From Burkholderia thailandensis E264 (GTDB taxonomy: Bacteria; Pseudomonadota; Gammaproteobacteria; Burkholderiales; Burkholderiaceae), in contig NC_007650.1 of assembly GCF_000012365.1 (NCBI RefSeq), forward strand, positions 868,001 through 932,000: DNA of 64,000 bases, given 5' to 3'. Of this stretch, positions 52,965-61,275 are shown in pieces. The notes beneath the pieces are model-generated. The model was not told where the DNA came from. It was given only the letters and a program-made list of their open reading frames with translations, and did no database searches. Each line of letters opens with the position of its first letter. Position 1 is the first letter of the stretch. The translations under genes and the position numbers were made by a program.

Positions 52965-55397
52965 ATGTTCGCCGATAACAGGCCAGGTTTTTTGCGGGGA
53001 AGGTACGGACATCAACCGGCGGCGGCGCCGGCCGTGCGGCATCAAAGCCGGTTTCGCATCGGCGCGGCGGTGCCGGTGAAGCCGATTGCAACGTTCGCTT
53101 GCGCATTCGCGATCGCCTCCGCGCTCGCTCATCCGACGGCATCGCGCGCCGCGCCCCAGCCGCAGCGCGCGCAGCCGCAGCGGGAGCAGCCGCTGAGCCC
53201 GCCGCCGGCATCGCTCGCCGCCTCCGCGCCGCTCGTCATGCCGCTCGCCGCGCCGAAGCCGCCCGGCATCGCCGGCGCCGCGATCCGCGTGCCGTTCGCG
53301 ACGCTCGGCGCATACGAGCCGCTGCGCCTGCGCGGCAGCGACACCGCGCGAACCGTCAACGTCGGCGTGCGGCTCGACCGCGTGGTCACGGCCGCGCGGC
53401 TGCGGCTCACGTATACGTATTCGCCGTCGCTCGTGTTTCCGGTGTCGCATCTGAAGGTGTCGATCAACGGCGAGGCGGTCGCGACGCTGCCGTTCGACGG
53501 CGGGCACGCCGGCCGCGCGATCACGCAGGAGATTGCGCTCGATCCGCGCTACTTCTCCGATTTCAACCAGATCGAGCTGCGCCTCATTGCGCACTACACG
53601 CTCGACCATTGCGAGGACCCGGAAAATTCGGCGCTTTGGGCCGACGTGAGCCCGACGAGCGAATTGATCTTCGATGAGGCTTCGGTGCGGCTGCCGAACG
53701 ATCTCGCGCTGTTGCCCGCGCCGTTCTTCGATCGTCGCGACAACAGCCGGCTGAGGCTGCCGTTCGTGCTGCCCGCGACGCCGGACGACGCGACGCTGCG
53801 CAGCGCGGGCGTGCTCGCGTCCTGGTTCGGTGCGCTCGCCGATTACCGGCAGGCGCGCTTTCCGGTGTCGTCGGCGCTGCCCGCGAACGATCACGCGGTG
53901 GTTGTCGGCACGGCGGCGCAATTGCCGGCGTCGCTCGCGCTGCCGCCGATCGACGGGCCGATGCTCGTCGTCGCAGACAATCCGGCCGCGCCCGACAAGA
54001 AGCTGCTCGTCGTCACGGGCCGCAGCGCGGCCGACGTCGATGCGGCGACGAACGCGCTCGTGCTCGGCAACGCCGCGCTGTCCGGCCCGTGGGCGCGCGT
54101 GTCGCGCATCGACATCGGCGCGCCGCGCGAGCCCTACGACGCGCCGCGCTGGGTGCCGGTGAACCGGCCGGTGACGTTGCGCGAGCTCGTAGACGACCCG
54201 GCCGACCTGCAAGTGCGCGGCAGCGCGCCCGATCCGATCCGCCTGAACCTGCGCGTGCCCGCCGATCTGCATTCGTGGGGCGGCGCGGGCGTGCCGCTCG
54301 CGCTGCACTATCGCTACACCGCGCCGACCGTGCGCAGCGATTCGATGCTCGCCGTCGAGATCAACGACCAGCTCGTGCAGTCGTACCGGCTCTCGCCGCG
54401 CAGCCAGGACGCGCTCGGCCGCGTGCAGTTGCCGCTCTTGTCCGGCTCGGACAGCCGCGCGACGAACGACGTCGACATCCCGGCGTTTCGCGTCGGCAGC
54501 GCGAACCAGCTGCAGTTGCGCTTCACGCTCGATTCGGAGAAGACGGGGCTTTGCACGGGCGTCGCGAGCGAACCGCAGCGCGCGGCGATCGATCCCGATT
54601 CGACGATCGACTTCTCGCGCTTCATCCACTACGCGATGCTGCCGAATCTCGCGTATTTCGCGAACAGCGGCTTTCCGTTCACGCGCTACGCGGATCTTTC
54701 GCAGACCGCGATCGTGCTGCCGCAGCGGCCGTCGCCGGCCGAGCAGGAAGCGTATCTGACGATGCTCGGCCACATGGGGCAATGGACCGGCTTCCCGGCG
54801 CTGCGCGTGCAGGTCGCGCGGGCCGCCGACGCGCCGCGCATCGCGCACAAGGATCTGCTCGTGATCGACGGCGCGCCGCCGTATGCGCAACTGGCGCACT
54901 GGCGCGACGCGCTGCCCGTCGCGATCGGCGAGGGCGCGGGCGAGAGCGGCGGCGGTTTCTCGCGCGCGGCGTTCTCGGTGAAGGAGCGCTGGCCCGGCGA
55001 CGCGCGCTCGCCGGCGGGCGGGGCGCGCTTCGAGCAGAGCGGCGCCCTCGCCGCGCTGTTCGGATTCGAGCGGCCGGGCAGCGACGGGCGCAGCGTCGTC
55101 GCGCTGACGGCGACCGACGCGCGGCATCTCGGCGATCTGCTCGACGTATTCGAAAAGCCCGGCCTCGTCGCGCAACTGCAGGGCGACGTCGCGCTCGTGC
55201 GCTCGGGCGCGGTCGAGAGCCTGCGCGTCGGCGAGCCGTATCTCGTCGGCTACGTGCCGTGGTATGCGCGCGTATGGACGGCGGTCGCGAAGCATCCGGC
55301 GCTGCTCGGCCTGCTCGGCGCGGCGGCCGGGCTGCTGCTCGCGCTCGGCGCGTTCGGCGCGTTGCAGCGGATCGCCGCGCGGCGGCGGGGGATCTGA
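52965..55397 (+). CDS. bcsB: Cellulose synthase periplasmic subunit BcsB
   Basis: About 810 residues. BcsB guides the cellulose chain from BcsA across the periplasm. Conserved regions are visible: TYTYSPSLVFPVSHLKVSIN, RYFSDFNQIELRLIAHYTLD-HCEDP, the carbohydrate-binding and ferredoxin-like modules, and a C-terminal anchor (HPALLGLLGAAAGLLLALGA). ATG 52965 is the upstream choice. The signal peptide (PIATFACAFAIASALAHPTA) begins about 37 residues in, so GTG 53070 or 53076 may be the true start. No bcsA precedes it; in many operons bcsA is directly upstream. Confidence 0.92.
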   Translation: MFADNRPGFLRGRYGHQPAAAPAVRHQSRFRIGAAVPVKPIATFACAFAIASALAHPTASRAAPQPQRAQPQREQPLSPPPASLAASAPLVMPLAAPKPPGIAGAAIRVPFATLGAYEPLRLRGSDTARTVNVGVRLDRVVTAARLRLTYTYSPSLVFPVSHLKVSINGEAVATLPFDGGHAGRAITQEIALDPRYFSDFNQIELRLIAHYTLDHCEDPENSALWADVSPTSELIFDEASVRLPNDLALLPAPFFDRRDNSRLRLPFVLPATPDDATLRSAGVLASWFGALADYRQARFPVSSALPANDHAVVVGTAAQLPASLALPPIDGPMLVVADNPAAPDKKLLVVTGRSAADVDAATNALVLGNAALSGPWARVSRIDIGAPREPYDAPRWVPVNRPVTLRELVDDPADLQVRGSAPDPIRLNLRVPADLHSWGGAGVPLALHYRYTAPTVRSDSMLAVEINDQLVQSYRLSPRSQDALGRVQLPLLSGSDSRATNDVDIPAFRVGSANQLQLRFTLDSEKTGLCTGVASEPQRAAIDPDSTIDFSRFIHYAMLPNLAYFANSGFPFTRYADLSQTAIVLPQRPSPAEQEAYLTMLGHMGQWTGFPALRVQVARAADAPRIAHKDLLVIDGAPPYAQLAHWRDALPVAIGEGAGESGGGFSRAAFSVKERWPGDARSPAGGARFEQSGALAALFGFERPGSDGRSVVALTATDARHLGDLLDVFEKPGLVAQLQGDVALVRSGAVESLRVGEPYLVGYVPWYARVWTAVAKHPALLGLLGAAAGLLLALGAFGALQRIAARRRGI

Positions 55398-55401
55398 CGC
55401 G

Positions 55402-56883
55402 ATGGCGCGACGGGCGGGGCGCGACGCGGGTGAGAGGCGCGAGATGCACGAAATGCACGAGATGCACGAGATGCACGAGATGCACGAGATGCGCGGCGCG
55501 GAGGATGCGCGGGAGAGGCGGCAGGCGCGGGCATGCGCGCCCGCGCGCCGATCGTCGTGCGGGCGGCGGATGCGTTGGCGCGTGATCGCGCGCGCCGTGG
55601 CGGCGAGCGTCGCGGTTGCCGCGTTCGCGGCGGCGTCGGCAGGCCTCGCCTGCGCGACGGAGCGCACACGAGGCGACGGCGCGCGGCGCGACGCCGGATT
55701 GCGCGACGCGGCGGCGGGGGTGGGCGAGACATCGGCGCCGTTGTCGGAATCGATGTCGACATCGCCGGCGCAGGCGGTCCCCCGCGCATCCGCCGACATC
55801 GCCGCCTGCTCGCCATCGTGGCCGCGCTGGGAGCGCTTCAAGCGCGATTTCGTGTCGGCCGACGGCCGCGTGATCGACGTCGGCTCGCCCGATGAGCGGA
55901 CCGTGTCGGAGGGGCAGGCGTACGGCCTGTTCTTCGCGCTCGTCGCGAACGACCGGCCGGCGTTCGACGCGCTGCTGCGCTGGACCGAGGACAACCTCGC
56001 GCAGGGCGACCTGGCCGCGCGTCTGCCGGCGTGGCTGTGGGGGCGCGCGGCCGACGGCGCTTGGCGCGTGCTCGACGCGAACGCCGCGTCCGACGCGGAT
56101 CTGTGGCTCGCGTACGCGCTGCTCGAAGCCGGCCGGCTGTGGGGCGAGCGCAGCTACACCGCGCGCGGCGCGCTGCTCGCAAAGCGCGTGCTCGACGACG
56201 AAACCGCGACGCTGCCGGGGCTCGGCCTCGTGCTGCTGCCGGGCCCGACGGGCTTCCGGCCGGCGCGCGACGCGTGGCGGCTGAACCCGAGCTATTCGCC
56301 GCCGCAGGCGATTCGCGGGATCGGCGCGCATCTGCCCGACGACGCGCGCTGGGCGCGGCTCGCGGCGAGCGCCGGCCGCGTGCTGATCGACAGCGCGCCG
56401 CGCGGCTTCGCGCCGGACTGGGTGCTGTACCGCGCGAACGACGGCTTCCGGCCGGACGCCGACACGCGCGCGGCGAGCGCGTACAACGCGATTCGCGTCT
56501 ATTTGTGGGCGGGGATGCTCGATGCGCGCGATCCGCTCGCGATACCGTTGACGGCGCGTTTCGCACCGTTCGCCGACTACGTCGCCGCACACGGCGCACC
56601 GCCGGAAACGGTCGACACGATGACGGGCGCGGCCGGTTCTCGCGACGGCAACGCCGGGTTTTCCGCGGCGGCGGTGCCGTTTCTCGAGGCGCGCGGCGAG
56701 CGCGCGCTCGCCGACGCGCAGGTCGCGCGCATCGCGCGGCTCGAACGCGAGACGCCGAGCGGCTACTACGCGAACGTGCTGACGCTGTTCGGGCTCGGAT
56801 GGCGCGACGGGCGTTACCGGTTCGCGGCCGACGGCACGCTGCGGGTCCGATGGAGCGAGCCGTGCTCGATGCCCGCGCGTTGA
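55402..56883 (+). CDS. bcsZ: Endo-beta-1,4-glucanase BcsZ (GH8)
   Basis: A family 8 glycoside hydrolase that trims cellulose in the periplasm. The catalytic Glu is in SEGQAYGLFFALVA and the catalytic Asp in ASDADLWLAYALLEAGRLWG; RLNPSYSPPQAIRG is also conserved. From ATG 55402 (4 bp after the bcsB stop) it has 493 residues, and the first 56 include five Met-His-Glu triplets encoded by a 9-bp repeat. A proper signal peptide (MRWRVIARAVAASVAVAAFA) begins at ATG 55570. The mature enzyme is therefore probably made from 55570, or the long form carries an unusual pre-signal extension. Confidence 0.92.
   Translation: MARRAGRDAGERREMHEMHEMHEMHEMHEMRGAEDARERRQARACAPARRSSCGRRMRWRVIARAVAASVAVAAFAAASAGLACATERTRGDGARRDAGLRDAAAGVGETSAPLSESMSTSPAQAVPRASADIAACSPSWPRWERFKRDFVSADGRVIDVGSPDERTVSEGQAYGLFFALVANDRPAFDALLRWTEDNLAQGDLAARLPAWLWGRAADGAWRVLDANAASDADLWLAYALLEAGRLWGERSYTARGALLAKRVLDDETATLPGLGLVLLPGPTGFRPARDAWRLNPSYSPPQAIRGIGAHLPDDARWARLAASAGRVLIDSAPRGFAPDWVLYRANDGFRPDADTRAASAYNAIRVYLWAGMLDARDPLAIPLTARFAPFADYVAAHGAPPETVDTMTGAAGSRDGNAGFSAAAVPFLEARGERALADAQVARIARLERETPSGYYANVLTLFGLGWRDGRYRFAADGTLRVRWSEPCSMPAR
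55444..55488. repeat. Five copies of a 9-bp tandem repeat at the start of bcsZ
   Basis: ATGCACGAA/G repeated five times, each coding Met-His-Glu in the bcsZ frame and each unit supplying an in-frame ATG. Confidence 0.93.
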
Positions 56884-59800
56884 CGACGGCGCCGAAGGCG
56901 AAGCGGCGCGCGGCGCCGCGTGCGCGGCTCGCCGGGATCGTGGCCACCGCGGCAATGATGGGCGTGGCCACGATTGCCGCGAGCGCCGCGCCTCGCATCG
57001 CGTTCGGCGAGACCGGCGCGACCGGCGATTTCGCCGCGACGCCGGCGGCGTCGGTGCAATCGTTCGTTTCCGTTTCCGATTCCGCTTCAGCCGGAGCGGA
57101 GCCGCGCGCATCCGAACGGGCCGCGTCAATGGAGGAGGCGCCGCCGCAGTTCCCGCCAGATCCGCGCGCGTCGCCGGGCACGGTATCGGCGCATGTCGAA
57201 TCGATGCGGCCGCTAGGCACGCCGGCGCAGGCGTCGTCGGTGCGGCTCGCGTCGATTCCGCGAACGCCGGCGGGCGCGCCGTCGGCACGGGCCGGCTCGA
57301 TTCCGCCGGATGCGCCGCATCGGCACGCGTCGCTCGTCGCGATGCGCGCGCGCGCGGCCGTGCCGTCGTCGCCGTTCGCTCTGCCAGGCTCCACATCGGA
57401 CGCGTTTCGACCGATCGCGCCGCCGTATCCGACGTCGGCGACGCAGGCGACGGCGATTCGCTTCGTGCCGACGCTGCCGCGCGGCGCGCCGGCGACGCCG
57501 CAGCCCGTCGCGACGCCGCACGCGCCCGACGCCGACGCCGCGCGCGAGCTGTACGCGACCGCGCGCATGTGGGCGAACAAGCGCCGCGACGACCTCGCGC
57601 GCGACGCGCTGCGCAAGGCGTTGCTGATCGCGCCGCGCGACCCGGTGCTGCTCGCCGAGCAGACGCGCACCCTGCTGCGCGTCGGCGACGCGAAGGGCGC
57701 GCGCGCATCGCTCGAGCGCCTGAAGCGGGCAGCGCCCGCCGCGATCGCGACACGCCAGGTCGACGACGAATACCGCGTCGCGACGAGCGGCCGCGAGGAG
57801 ATGGCGCAGATTCGGCTGCTCGCGCGCAGCGGTCGCGGCGGCGAGGCGGCCCGGCGCATCGTCGCGCTGTTTCCGCACGGCGCCCCGGCGGGCTCGCTCG
57901 GCGCCGAGTATTACCAGATCGTCGCGAGTGCGCCTGACGGCCGCGCGCGCGCGATCGACGCGCTGCGCCGGGCCGTCGCCGCCGATCCGGCGGACGTCGA
58001 CGCGATGACGGTGCTCGCGAAGCTGCTGAACCAGCGCGGCGAAACGCGCGCGCAAGCGAACCGGCTTGCGTGGTCGCTCGTCGCGCGGCCGGACACGGAC
58101 CGGCGCGCGTCGCTGTCGCTGTGGCGCAGCGTGCTGCAGTCGGCGGGGCGCGATCCCGCGTATCTCGACGCATTCCGCGCGTATCTGACGTTCGTGCCCG
58201 ACGACGACGAGTTCCGCGGCGACGCCGCCGCGCTCGAGCAGCAGCGCGACGCGCAGCTTCGCCTCGAACGCGATCCGGATTACATCGCGCGGCAGCGCGG
58301 CTTGCAGGCGCTCGCGCGCGGCGAGCTCGCGGCCGCCGAGCCGCTTCTCGCGCGCGCCGCCGCCGCGCGCGCGAACGATCCGGACGCGCTCGGCGGCCTC
58401 GGGCTGCTGCGCCTGAGGCAGGGCCGCCACGACGAAGCGCGCGCGCTGTTCGTGCGCGCCGCCGCGCTCGCGCCGGACAATCGCGCGAAATGGACGAGCC
58501 TCGCGGCCACCGCGCGCTTCTGGGGCACGCTCGCGCAGGGCCGCGCAGCCGCCGCGCAAGGGCGAACGGACGACGCGCAGCGCGCCGCGCGCGCGGCGCT
58601 CGCGCTCGATCCGGATAGCGCCGACGCGAAGCTGCTACTCGCCGATTCGCTGCTCGCGCGACGCGACTGGCGCGAGGCGGAGCCGCTGCTGCGCGCGCTG
58701 CTCGCCGCGCGCGCGCCCAGCGTGTCGGCCATGCGCGGCATGCGCACGCTGTACGAGGAAACCGGTCGCGCCGATGCGTTCGGGCCGCTCATCGACGCGC
58801 TGCAAAGCCGTTTCACCGCGCCCGACGATCGCGCGGCGCTCTCGCGGATGCGCGCCGAGCTGCTCGCGCAGCAGGCGCAAGCGCTCGCGGCGGCGGGCAA
58901 GCGCGGGCCGGCCGCGCAGCGCTACGAGGCGTCGCTGCGCATCGCGCCCGATGCGGCATGGGCCCGCTTCGCGCTCGCACGCCTGTATCGCGACATGGGC
59001 TTGCCGCAGCTCGGCCGCGCGGTGATGGACGACGGGCTCGCGGCGTCGAGCTCGGCCGACATGCGCTATGCGGCCGCGCTCTATCGCAACTCGCTTGGCG
59101 ACGTCGCGCTCGCACAGGCCGTGTTCGCGACGATTCCGGACGCGAGCCGCACCGACGGGATGCGCGCGTTCGCGCGCAAGCTCGATGCCGAGGCGGCGCT
59201 CGCCGATGCGCGGGGCGCGCTCGCGCGCGACGATCGCGCCGCGGCCGACGCCGCGCTCGATCGCGCGCAACGCGCCGCGCCCGACGATCCGGACATGCTC
59301 GCGGCCATCGGCGCGCAGTGGATCGATCTCGGCGAAGTCGAGCGCGGCCTCGCGCCGCTGCGCGACTGGATCGCCTCGCATCCGCAGCGGGCCGACGCGG
59401 GCGTGCGGCTGCGCTACGGGGATCTGCTCGGCGGCGCGCGGCGCAACGAAGCGCTCGCCGCATGGCTCGGCGCGCTGCGCGACGGCGGCGAGCCGCTCGA
59501 CGCCGCGCAAACCGCGCGCCTCGAGGATCAGTCGCTGCGGCTCGTGCTGCGCGAAACCGACGAAGCGCTCGATCGCAACGACTACGAGGCCGCCGAGCGC
59601 CTGCTCGATCGCGCGAGCCCGGCGGGCAAGGCCGATCGCCGCTACGCGTTGGAGGTGGCGGAGCTGGCGCGCGCGCGGGGCCGCTACGACGCCGCGCGCG
59701 CGGCGCTCGCGCCGCTGCTCGCGCGCGCGCCCGACGATGCCGACGCGCAGCTCGCGCTCGCGCGCATTCTCGACGACGACGGCGAGCACGCCCGCGCGCT

Positions 59801-61265
59801 CGCGCTCGTGCGCGACGTGCTCGCGCGCACGCCGCCCGACGACGTCGACACGCAACTGTCGGCGATGCGCCGGCTGACCGCGCTGCGCCGCGCGCAGGAC
59901 GCGGCCGCGCTGGCCGACGCGCTGCGCGCCGCGTATCCGGCGCGCGCGGACGTGACGGTCGCGGCCGGGCGGGCCGCGCAGGCGCTCGGCCGCTACGACG
60001 AAGCGGCGTCGCTGTACCGGCTGTCGCTCGCGCAGGAGCGCGCGGCGGGCGTCGCGCCGCGACGCGACGGCGCGACGCCCGCGCAGGCCGCGTGGGCCGA
60101 CCTGCAGCAGCGCCGCGATCCGGAGATCGAAGCGGGCTGGCTGCCCGCGTACAAGTCCGGCGACGAGGGGATTTCCGCGTATCGCGCGTATCAGGCGCCC
60201 GTCTATCTGCAGATTCCGTATCGCTACGACGGCCACGCGTTCGTTCATCTCGACGCGGTGCGGCTCGACGCGGGCTCGCTCGACACGAGCGAGCCGAATG
60301 CGTACGCGTTCGATACGTTCGCGACGCATCCGGCCCTCGCCGCCGCCGCCGCGCCCGGCGGCTCGCTTCGCCAGCTCGCGGCGGGCGTCGGCGGCGGCGT
60401 CGGCTACCGCGACGACGCGTGGCGCGTCGACGTCGGCACGACGCCGCTCGGCTTTCCCGTGCATTACGTCGTCGGCGGCGTGCGCTACCGGTTCGACGCG
60501 GGCCCGGCGGGCTTTTCCGTCAGCGCGTCGCGGCGGCCGGAGACGGGCAGCGTGCTGTCGTACGCGGGGCTGCGCGATCCGTGGACGGGCGCGATCTGGG
60601 GCGGCGTGCGGCGCGACAGCGTCGGCGTGCATGCGTCCGTCGACATCGGCCGCGCGAACCTGTTCGCCGATCTCGCCGCCGCGCGGCTGACGGGGCGCAA
60701 CGTCGCGGAGAACGCGGCCGTCACGCTGCGCGCCGGATTCATGACGCCCGTCTATCGGCGCGCGGACATGCGCGTGAGCGCGGGGCTCGTCGGCAACGCG
60801 TGGCATTACGCGCGGAACCTGCGTTACTACACGTACGGGCAGGGCGGCTACTACAGCCCGCAGCGCTACCTGTCGATCGGGATGCCGCTCGAATGGGCGG
60901 GGCGGCGCGGCGCGTTCGCATGGAACGTGACCGCGACGGCCGGCGTGTCGAATTCGTACGAGCGCGATTCGCCGTATTTCCCGAACGGGCTGCCGGATTC
61001 GGCGCTCGTCCGGTCCGCGCCGGCGCTCGGCAACCCGGTGTTTGCGCACGGCTCGACGCGCGGCGCGTCGTTCTGGTACGGGTTCGCGGGCGTCGCCGAG
61101 TATCGCGTGAACGGGCGGCTCGCCGTCGGCGCGCGATTCGACGTCGACCACGCGCACGATTACGCGCCGAGCGCCGGCATGCTGTACGTGCGCTACGCGT
61201 TCGACGCGCGCAAGGACCGCGGCGGCTTCTCGCCGTCGCCGGTGCGACTCTATTCGAGCTACTGA
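56850..61265 (+). CDS. bcsC: Cellulose export outer-membrane protein BcsC
   Basis: About 1471 residues, longer than E. coli BcsC (1157). The N-terminus has a signal-like stretch (LAGIVATAAMMGVATIAASA) and a Pro/Ser/Ala-rich linker to about residue 225. Some 18 TPR-like repeats follow (for example AARELYATARMWANKRRDDL; LGGLGLLRLRQGRHDEARAL). The C-terminal BcsC beta-barrel starts near residue 1090 (GYRDDAWRVDVGTTPLGFPV) and ends SPVRLYSSY. It overlaps bcsZ by 34 bp from ATG 56850; GTG 56862 is an alternative. The barrel forms the exit pore; the TPR part spans the periplasm. Confidence 0.93.
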   Translation: MERAVLDARALTTAPKAKRRAAPRARLAGIVATAAMMGVATIAASAAPRIAFGETGATGDFAATPAASVQSFVSVSDSASAGAEPRASERAASMEEAPPQFPPDPRASPGTVSAHVESMRPLGTPAQASSVRLASIPRTPAGAPSARAGSIPPDAPHRHASLVAMRARAAVPSSPFALPGSTSDAFRPIAPPYPTSATQATAIRFVPTLPRGAPATPQPVATPHAPDADAARELYATARMWANKRRDDLARDALRKALLIAPRDPVLLAEQTRTLLRVGDAKGARASLERLKRAAPAAIATRQVDDEYRVATSGREEMAQIRLLARSGRGGEAARRIVALFPHGAPAGSLGAEYYQIVASAPDGRARAIDALRRAVAADPADVDAMTVLAKLLNQRGETRAQANRLAWSLVARPDTDRRASLSLWRSVLQSAGRDPAYLDAFRAYLTFVPDDDEFRGDAAALEQQRDAQLRLERDPDYIARQRGLQALARGELAAAEPLLARAAAARANDPDALGGLGLLRLRQGRHDEARALFVRAAALAPDNRAKWTSLAATARFWGTLAQGRAAAAQGRTDDAQRAARAALALDPDSADAKLLLADSLLARRDWREAEPLLRALLAARAPSVSAMRGMRTLYEETGRADAFGPLIDALQSRFTAPDDRAALSRMRAELLAQQAQALAAAGKRGPAAQRYEASLRIAPDAAWARFALARLYRDMGLPQLGRAVMDDGLAASSSADMRYAAALYRNSLGDVALAQAVFATIPDASRTDGMRAFARKLDAEAALADARGALARDDRAAADAALDRAQRAAPDDPDMLAAIGAQWIDLGEVERGLAPLRDWIASHPQRADAGVRLRYGDLLGGARRNEALAAWLGALRDGGEPLDAAQTARLEDQSLRLVLRETDEALDRNDYEAAERLLDRASPAGKADRRYALEVAELARARGRYDAARAALAPLLARAPDDADAQLALARILDDDGEHARALALVRDVLARTPPDDVDTQLSAMRRLTALRRAQDAAALADALRAAYPARADVTVAAGRAAQALGRYDEAASLYRLSLAQERAAGVAPRRDGATPAQAAWADLQQRRDPEIEAGWLPAYKSGDEGISAYRAYQAPVYLQIPYRYDGHAFVHLDAVRLDAGSLDTSEPNAYAFDTFATHPALAAAAAPGGSLRQLAAGVGGGVGYRDDAWRVDVGTTPLGFPVHYVVGGVRYRFDAGPAGFSVSASRRPETGSVLSYAGLRDPWTGAIWGGVRRDSVGVHASVDIGRANLFADLAAARLTGRNVAENAAVTLRAGFMTPVYRRADMRVSAGLVGNAWHYARNLRYYTYGQGGYYSPQRYLSIGMPLEWAGRRGAFAWNVTATAGVSNSYERDSPYFPNGLPDSALVRSAPALGNPVFAHGSTRGASFWYGFAGVAEYRVNGRLAVGARFDVDHAHDYAPSAGMLYVRYAFDARKDRGGFSPSPVRLYSSY

Positions 61266-61275
61266 GGGATGCGAC

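Noticed and set aside
52428..55994. Minus-strand open frame of 1188 residues
   Set aside because: It is opposite bcsB and bcsZ; composition is Arg/Ala-rich shadow coding caused by high GC, and bcsB/bcsZ motifs on the plus strand are clear.
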